From assembly GCA_022576105.1 (NCBI GenBank), contig JACZRM010000007.1:1-20309 (forward strand): a stretch of DNA of 20,309 bases, in the 5' to 3' direction. Shown here in pieces: positions 16,774 through 20,309 of the stretch. The number at the start of each line of letters is the position of its first letter. Positions within the stretch are counted from its first letter, which is position 1. This DNA is from Chloroflexota bacterium (GTDB lineage Bacteria; Chloroflexota; Dehalococcoidia; UBA3495). A model generated the notes under the pieces. It saw only the letters and a list, made by a program, of their open reading frames with translations. It had not been told where the DNA came from and searched no databases. A program made the position numbers and the translations under genes.

Positions 16774-16888
16774 ATGGGGGATTTTAGATTCCTCACTACT
16801 TAATTTCCTTTGAAAAAGCAGTTAGCCATTTTGTAAGAGACCCTTAGCACACGACGAAGAAATCCTGGGTTCCGATGTAGGTAAACCA

Positions 16889-16916
16889 GTAGGGGCGCAC
16901 AGCCGTGCGCCCCTAC
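16889..16916. repeat. 28-base inverted repeat (GTAGGGGCGCAC hairpin) with partial copy
   Basis: GTAGGGGCGCAC (16889-16900) pairs perfectly with GTGCGCCCCTAC (16905-16916) around AGCC. The segment GCCGTGCGCCCCTACGT at 16902-16918 recurs exactly at 16946-16962. Such GTAGGGGCG palindromes are widespread intergenic repeats. It lies just downstream of aroA on the minus strand and could form a terminator-like hairpin without a T-run. Confidence 0.75.
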
Positions 16917-16983
16917 GTTAATCCCCGGTCGCGGAGGACTGTCAGGCCGTGCGCCCCTACGTCGTTATGCACAATATTGAGCC

Positions 16984-18261
16984 TTATTTGGAAATTGCGG
17001 CCAGCTGCTCAAAATAATCGGGGAAGGTCTTGGAGACGCAGGCCGGGTCGTTGATAATGATCTCCGATTCGCCGAGAGCGGCCAGCGAGAAGCTCATGGC
17101 CATCCGGTGGTCGTTGTAGGTATCGATAGTCGCCGCCTTGATGCGCTCCGGCGGCGTAATCTCCAGGTAGTCGCTCCCCTCGATTACCTCGGCCCCCACC
17201 TTGCGCAGTTCCGCCGCCATCGCCGCCAGCCGGTCGGTTTCCTTGACCCGCCAGTTGTGCACGTTGCGGATGGTGGTCTTACCCTTGGCGAACAGCGCGG
17301 TGGTGGCCACCGTCATCGCGGCGTCGGGTATACGGTTCAAGTCCAGGTCCACACCATGCAGGTCGCCACGGCTAACCTCGATCCAATCGGCCCCTCTTTT
17401 AACCACCGCTCCCATCTGCTCCAGAACGCTGGCCAACTCCACGTCTCCCTGAACGCTGTCGGAGCCGACGCCGTTAACCCGAACGGTGCCGCCCTTGATG
17501 GCCGCCGCCGCCAGGAAGTAGGTTGCCGAAGAAGCGTCGCCCTCGACCAGGGCTTTGCCCGGAGATTGGTATTGCTGCTTTCCGGGTACTCGGAAGCTCT
17601 GGTACCCGGAGTGTTCCACCACGCCGCCGAAACGCCGTATCACGTCCAGGGTTATATCGATATACGGTTGGGACACCAGTTCGCCCTCTACCTCGATGAG
17701 CGTGTCCTGCTGGGCCAGGGGGGCGGCCAGCAGGAGCGCCGTGAGGTACTGGCTGGAAATATTGCCGCGAATCGATACCTTGCCGCCGATCAGTCCGTCG
17801 GCGTGTATCCTGACGGGAGGGTAGCCCTCGGATTTCAGGTACTCGATCCTGGCGCCGATCTGGGCCAGCGCATCCACCAGGTCTTTGATCGGGCGCTCCC
17901 ACAAACGGGGTTCTCCGGTGACGGTGAATTCCCCTTTCCCCAGGCATAAGATGGCGCAGAGAGGGCGGGAGCCAGTCCCGGAGTTACCCAAGTACAATTC
18001 GCCGTGGGTGGCCGGCAGGGGTCCGCCCATACCCTGCACCTGGCATCGGCTTTTGTCCTGAGAGAGAGTCAGATTTACGCCCAATTGCCGGAGGGCGGTG
18101 ATCAGGTGGCGGGTGTCGTCGCTGTCCAGCAGGTTGTAGACCTCGGTAGTTCCTTGGGCTAGCGCCGACAGCAGCAATAGGCGCAGTGACAGGCTCTTGG
18201 AGCCGGGGAGCTGTATCTCTCCCTGTATATGCCTGATTGGTTGTAGAGTTAGCTGGTCCAT
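16984..18261 (-). CDS. aroA: 3-phosphoshikimate 1-carboxyvinyltransferase (EPSP synthase), class I type
   Basis: A 425-residue cytosolic enzyme joining shikimate 3-phosphate and PEP in the shikimate pathway, which also feeds the nearby pheA reaction. The key residues fall at or within one position of E. coli AroA numbering: Lys22, Ser23 and Arg27 in [10 protein letters not shown]; Gly95 in [11 protein letters not shown]; Arg123 in LWERPIKDL; Ser169, Ser170 and Gln171 in NISSQYLTA; catalytic Asp313 in IPDAAMT; Asn336, Lys340 and Arg344 in NWRVKETDR; His385 and Arg386 in YNDHRMAM; Lys411 in SKTFPDYF. The NSGTGSR and ERPIKDL segments differ slightly from the usual NAGTAMR and ERPI(G)DL. A near-consensus promoter lies 60-90 bases upstream; the SD is weak. 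Confidence 0.96.
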   Translation of the reverse strand: MDQLTLQPIRHIQGEIQLPGSKSLSLRLLLLSALAQGTTEVYNLLDSDDTRHLITALRQLGVNLTLSQDKSRCQVQGMGGPLPATHGELYLGNSGTGSRPLCAILCLGKGEFTVTGEPRLWERPIKDLVDALAQIGARIEYLKSEGYPPVRIHADGLIGGKVSIRGNISSQYLTALLLAAPLAQQDTLIEVEGELVSQPYIDITLDVIRRFGGVVEHSGYQSFRVPGKQQYQSPGKALVEGDASSATYFLAAAAIKGGTVRVNGVGSDSVQGDVELASVLEQMGAVVKRGADWIEVSRGDLHGVDLDLNRIPDAAMTVATTALFAKGKTTIRNVHNWRVKETDRLAAMAAELRKVGAEVIEGSDYLEITPPERIKAATIDTYNDHRMAMSFSLAALGESEIIINDPACVSKTFPDYFEQLAAISK

Positions 18262-18321
18262 GTTCTAGGCCCCGTATCTACCCTATTGTGACTCTTCACG
18301 CGCGCCGGTTAGATAACTGCA

Positions 18322-18350
18322 ATTATAGATGTACCTTGTGCGGGGGTCAA
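18322..18350 (-). promoter_or_regulatory. sigma70-type promoter for aroA
   Basis: On the minus strand TTGACC (18345-18350) and a perfect TATAAT (18322-18327) are spaced by 17 bases. The predicted start near 18315 gives a leader of about 53 bases. Confidence 0.8.
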
Positions 18351-18392
18351 AGCGCCCAGTGATACAGAGCCGCCGGTTATCATCGATAGGTT

Positions 18393-18423
18393 GGTTGAGT
18401 AGCGAAGCGTATCGAAACTAACC
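18393..18423. repeat. REP-like palindrome, GGTTGAGTAG...AAACTAACC type, copy 1
   Basis: GGTTGAGTAGCGAAGCGTATC followed by GAAACTAACC is an imperfect palindrome whose ends (GGTT/AACC) pair and whose centre (GCGAAGC) forms a small hairpin. It resembles copy 2 at 18456-18487: both have GGTYGAGTAG at the left and GTATCGARAC at the right. Similar sequences are common intergenic repeats in other bacteria. Confidence 0.65.
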
Positions 18424-18455
18424 GCTGCTCGAATCGGTCGTAAATCGTCAATGCC

Positions 18456-18487
18456 GGTCGAGTAGGCCGTAAGGCCGTATCGAGACC
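18456..18487. repeat. REP-like palindrome, copy 2
   Basis: GGTCGAGTAG (18456-18465) followed by GGCCGTAAGGCC, a perfect inner stem (GGCC/GGCC around GTAA), and GTATCGAGACC. Its outer ends GGTC and GACC pair. It is a variant of copy 1 with a different loop. Confidence 0.65.
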
Positions 18488-18561
18488 CATTGGGGTAAGG
18501 GGAAGTCTTTGATGCCGTGTCCGGGCAACCAATCGGTAGTGTGTTAGTTCAGTTCTCGTCA

Positions 18562-18579
18562 TTCCGGCGCAAGCCGGAA
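18562..18579. repeat. TTCCGGC hairpin repeat
   Basis: TTCCGGC-GCAA-GCCGGAA is a perfect 7-bp stem with a GNRA-type loop. It is preceded by TCGTCA, as in the widespread TCATTCC..GGAATcc intergenic repeats. Confidence 0.7.
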
Positions 18580-18612
18580 ACCATTGAGCGTCTGAACAGC
18601 GATTGTATCTGG

Positions 18613-18632
18613 ACACCGGCCTTCGCCGGTGT
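18613..18632. repeat. ACACCGGC hairpin repeat
   Basis: ACACCGGC-CTTC-GCCGGTGT is a perfect 8-bp stem. It lies 33 bases after the TTCCGGC hairpin. Paired hairpins of these two types are often seen together as one repeat unit (from general knowledge, not checked here). Confidence 0.7.
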
Positions 18633-18687
18633 GGCAAAGTGCTGTTCTTGGATACCAAATTGAACCACTACCCACTGCTGGGTGTAA

Positions 18688-18716
18688 TTGACAAGCAAAT
18701 AGGGCTGGGCTATAGT
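18688..18716 (+). promoter_or_regulatory. sigma70-type promoter for the B12 leader and cbiC-cbiX
   Basis: A perfect TTGACA (18688-18693) and TATAGT (18711-18716) are spaced by 17 bases. The predicted start is near 18723, about 390 bases before the cbiC ATG, leaving room for the whole riboswitch and its terminator. Confidence 0.8.
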
Positions 18717-18769
18717 ACCATGGCAGTCAGCACAGCGATGGCTGGTTGCTTCCTTAAAAATTGAAGCTA

Positions 18770-18933
18770 CTCCCAAGGAATCGTCAGGGTTAAATGGGGA
18801 AGACGGTGTAAATCCGTCACGGTTGCGCCACTGTGTGTGGGGAGTTGGTCGAGTTAATGCCACTGCTCAAAGGTCTGAGCGGGAAGGCATCGGTCCAGCA
18901 GTGATCCGCGAGTCAGGAGACCTGCCCGGGGAG
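18770..18933 (+). ncRNA. cobalamin (AdoCbl) riboswitch
   Basis: The B12-box core GAGTCAGGAGACCTGCC lies at 18910-18926, close to the consensus GAGCCAGGAGACCTGCC. Upstream are the other conserved aptamer pieces in order: GGGGAA (18796-18801), GGTGTAAATCC (18805-18815), GCGCCACTGT (18825-18834), GCCACTG (18859-18865) and GGGAAGG (18881-18887). CTCCC at 18770-18774 can pair with GGGAG at 18929-18933 as part of the closing stem. It senses coenzyme B12 and lowers expression of the downstream cobalamin genes. A terminator hairpin follows at 19011. Confidence 0.93.
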
Positions 18934-19010
18934 ATTGGACCTGCTCTGCGCCAACAGATAGGGTTCACCGTCGGCCTTGCCCGCACTTTGAAAGCAAAGA
19001 CTGCGCCACC

Positions 19011-19048
19011 AAGCCCCCTGGAGTTGTTAAGCCGGGGGGCTTTATTCA
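19011..19048 (+). terminator. intrinsic terminator of the riboswitch expression platform
   Basis: AAGCCCCCTGG (19011-19021) pairs with CCGGGGGGCTT (19032-19042), including one G-T pair, followed by TATTCAATT. It sits between the aptamer and the cbiC start, so it most likely mediates B12-dependent premature termination. The T-tract is short and interrupted. Confidence 0.7.
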
Positions 19049-19113
19049 ATTAACGTCTTATGCCAAACCCGGGATGGTTCACCGGGAAGGCTTTATAGGA
19101 AGAACAAACCTAG

Positions 19114-19767
19114 ATGTCTCTGGTACAGCAATACGCCCTGCTCCCGGATGAAATTGACCGGGAAAGCCTGAAAATGGTGCAGGCCAGCCTGCCCCAGACC
19201 TTGGAGTTGAGTCCCAAGGAGCACTACGTTTTGTGCCGCATCGTGCGGGCGGAAGGCGACGCCGGTATTGCGGAGTCCGTAAAATTCAGTCCTGGCGCAG
19301 TGGAATCAGGATTGTCGGCGTTGCAGTCGGGCGGCGACGTGATTACCGACGTGCGCATGGTGGAGATGGGTATTTCCAAGCCATTATTGCGCAGACATCA
19401 ATTGTCCACCAAGTGCTTGATTGATGCGCCGGAAGTGGCGGCCCGCGCTGAACGGGAGGGCACCACCAGGTCGGTGGCTACGGTGCGGGAACTGGCCCCC
19501 TACATGGATAACGCAATTGTGGCGGTGGGCAATGCTCCCACGGCGCTGCTGGCGCTGCTGGACTTGATCGATGAAGGGGCGGTGCACCCGGCCCTGGTCA
19601 TCGGAATGCCAGTGGGGTTTGTGGCCTGTGCTGAGTCCAAGGACGAGCTGGTCAAAAGGGACCTATCCTACATCACCGTGCTGGGTCGTCGGGGGGGCAG
19701 CTCGGCGGCGGCCGCCACGGTGAACGCGTTGCTGGACTTACTAAACGTCGATCAGGCCAAAGATTGA
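19114..19767 (+). CDS. cbiC: precorrin-8X (cobalt-precorrin-8) methylmutase, catalytic His replaced by Arg
   Basis: A 217-residue protein of the CbiC/CobH family, which moves a methyl group from C-11 to C-12 in cobalamin synthesis to give hydrogenobyrinate or cobyrinate. Conserved blocks: ESVKFSPGAVESGLSAL (about 54-70), DVRMVEMGIS, GTTRSVATV (holding the conserved Arg), VAVGNAPTALLALLD, GMPVGFVACAESKDEL and RRGGSSAAAATVNAL. The family's catalytic His (His43 of CobH, in MVHACG) aligns with Arg45 here (CRIVRAEGD, codon CGG), so activity or mechanism may differ. ATG 19114 is the chosen start; the SD (AGGA, 19097-19100) is weak and 13 bases away. The gene is under a cobalamin riboswitch and is followed after 12 bases by a CbiX-like gene. 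Because other B12 genes may be downstream of the window, the pathway (aerobic or anaerobic) is not decided. Confidence 0.9.
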   Translation: MSLVQQYALLPDEIDRESLKMVQASLPQTLELSPKEHYVLCRIVRAEGDAGIAESVKFSPGAVESGLSALQSGGDVITDVRMVEMGISKPLLRRHQLSTKCLIDAPEVAARAEREGTTRSVATVRELAPYMDNAIVAVGNAPTALLALLDLIDEGAVHPALVIGMPVGFVACAESKDELVKRDLSYITVLGRRGGSSAAAATVNALLDLLNVDQAKD

Positions 19768-19779
19768 CCGGGAGATAGC

Positions 19780-20309
19780 GTGGCCTTACCAAACTACCCG
19801 CTAAACGATCGGGTCAGCCAGGGCAACGGCACTAGGGCTAAACCTGGCGATTCGCGCTGGGGAGTGATTTTGCTCTGCCACGGCAGTCAGCGAGGCACCA
19901 GCCGTGAGGAATGCTCCTGTGCCTGGGCCGCGGAAAACGGCCAGTGGCCAGGTTGGTGCCGTGATTGTCCCAGTACGCCCCAGGGCTTGACCGATGCTTC
20001 TCAGAGGCTGCAAGCGCAGTTAGGGCAGCCCAACGCTCAAGTGCTGCTGTCCTGTCTGGAGTTCATCCAGCCCCACCCCGACCAGGCTCTACAAATACTT
20101 TCGGAGCAGGGGATGGCGCAGGCGGTGATCATGCCTTTCCTGCTGGGCCAGGGTAAACATGCCACCGAAGAGATGGGCGAGGTCTTGGCGGATTTGCAGG
20201 CCAGCTTGCCGGAAATGAGGCTGCTTTTATCGCAGGGCCTGGGTTCAGACCCACGGCTGGCTGATCTGGTGGCGGGTCGCGTGGGTCGCGGGTGCGGTTA
20301 CCCGTCCTT
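19780..20309 (+). CDS. cbiX: CbiX-like sirohydrochlorin/cobalt chelatase, 3' truncated by the window
   Basis: An open frame from GTG 19780 to the window end (176 complete codons). GGGAG (19770-19774) gives a good SD 5 bases before GTG, and the gene starts 12 bases after cbiC in the same frame. The protein begins VALPNYPLND and then matches the CbiX/SirB chelatase family: GVILLCHGS (residues 28-36, with metal-binding His34), LEFIQPHPDQALQIL (93-107) and MPFLLGQGKHATEEM (118-132, with His127). Such enzymes insert Co2+ into sirohydrochlorin (or Fe2+ in siroheme synthesis). Unusually, an insert at 45-63 carries four cysteines (C-x-C-x12-C-x2-C), unlike the typical small CbiX. The first 27 residues precede the core strand and may be an extension. 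It belongs to the riboswitch-controlled operon. Confidence 0.8.
   Translation, partial: MALPNYPLNDRVSQGNGTRAKPGDSRWGVILLCHGSQRGTSREECSCAWAAENGQWPGWCRDCPSTPQGLTDASQRLQAQLGQPNAQVLLSCLEFIQPHPDQALQILSEQGMAQAVIMPFLLGQGKHATEEMGEVLADLQASLPEMRLLLSQGLGSDPRLADLVAGRVGRGCGYPS

Larger units (their letters stand above)
16549..16983. other. convergent intergenic region between leuS and aroA
   Basis: This 435-base stretch between two converging genes has no convincing ORF. It is filled by repeats: MITE-like copy B (16618-16756), a perfect 18-base palindrome at its right edge (16756-16773), a 28-base hairpin (16889-16916) and a 17-base direct repeat of that hairpin's right arm (16946-16962). The hairpins may stop both transcripts, but no classic T-run terminator was seen. 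Confidence 0.7.
18351..18687. other. repeat-rich non-coding stretch between the aroA promoter and the B12 riboswitch promoter
   Basis: No ORF here looks real. It contains four separate palindromic repeats (18393-18423, 18456-18487, 18562-18579, 18613-18632) in about 240 bases and separates two divergent promoters. The segment looks like a hotspot for small non-coding repeats. I see no transposase remnant. Confidence 0.65.

Noticed and set aside
16889..16962. CRISPR-like repeat pair
   Set aside because: There is only one full palindrome and one 17-base partial copy, with no regular spacers and no cas genes.
17107..17949. 280-codon open frame on the plus strand opposite aroA
   Set aside because: It is a shadow of aroA, whose catalytic residues are all present on the minus strand; no promoter, SD or family motif supports it.
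18380..19053. ORFs of 60-104 codons on both strands across the repeat and riboswitch region
   Set aside because: They run through palindromic repeats and the cobalamin aptamer, have no SD or recognisable motif, and overlap each other on both strands.
19801..20156. short ORFs overlapping the CbiX-like gene (minus 19801-20013 and plus 19965-20156)
   Set aside because: They are shadow frames of the CbiX-like gene starting at GTG 19780, which has an SD and clear family motifs.

Overview
The window looks like a chromosomal segment of a Chloroflexota bacterium, probably Dehalococcoidia or SAR202-like. The basis is a very large membrane glycosyltransferase with a DUF2298 (Chlor_Arch_YYY) half, a family known mainly from Chloroflexota and Archaea, plus bacterial-type housekeeping genes and moderately GC-rich coding sequence. 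The taxonomic call is inference. No phage, IS transposase, CRISPR array, rRNA or tRNA gene was seen.

Layout. 1-328 holds the 3' end of nuoN (complex I). 483-2355 is a two-gene unit of a LOG-like nucleotide-binding protein and enolase, followed by GAPDH (2494-3510), so this side is central glycolysis. 3511-3765 carries a MITE-like palindromic repeat (copy A). 3766-8295 is the 1509-residue GT-C/DUF2298 membrane protein. It is followed by two small membrane proteins in a YtxG/YtxH-like order (8345-8852) and a clear intrinsic terminator.

The minus strand from 13730 down to 8989 carries trkH/ktrB, ktrA, a UspA-like protein, an RCK_N-only protein, a full RCK protein and prephenate dehydratase (pheA). 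The ion-channel genes and pheA run in one direction, and pheA is coupled by a TGATG junction to the last RCK gene. Two good sigma70-type promoters are visible, one before trkH and one before the Usp gene. Divergent from trkH is leuS (14071-16548).

leuS converges on aroA (16984-18261, minus), with a second copy of the MITE-like repeat (copy B) and other palindromes between them. aroA has a near-consensus promoter. Upstream of it lies an 850-bp non-coding stretch with several families of palindromic repeats, then a consensus promoter, a cobalamin riboswitch and an intrinsic terminator. These precede a cobalamin biosynthesis pair: precorrin-8X methylmutase (cbiC/cobH) and a CbiX-like chelatase running off the window. 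The CbiX gene starts at a GTG at 19780.

Most genes are ordinary housekeeping. The points most worth a second look are: loss of the catalytic His in the precorrin-8X methylmutase, a CxC...CxxC insert in the CbiX-like protein, the Usp/split-RCK/pheA coupling, the two-copy MITE-like repeat, and the fused GT-C/DUF2298 protein. I do not see convincing evidence of a wholly new system.
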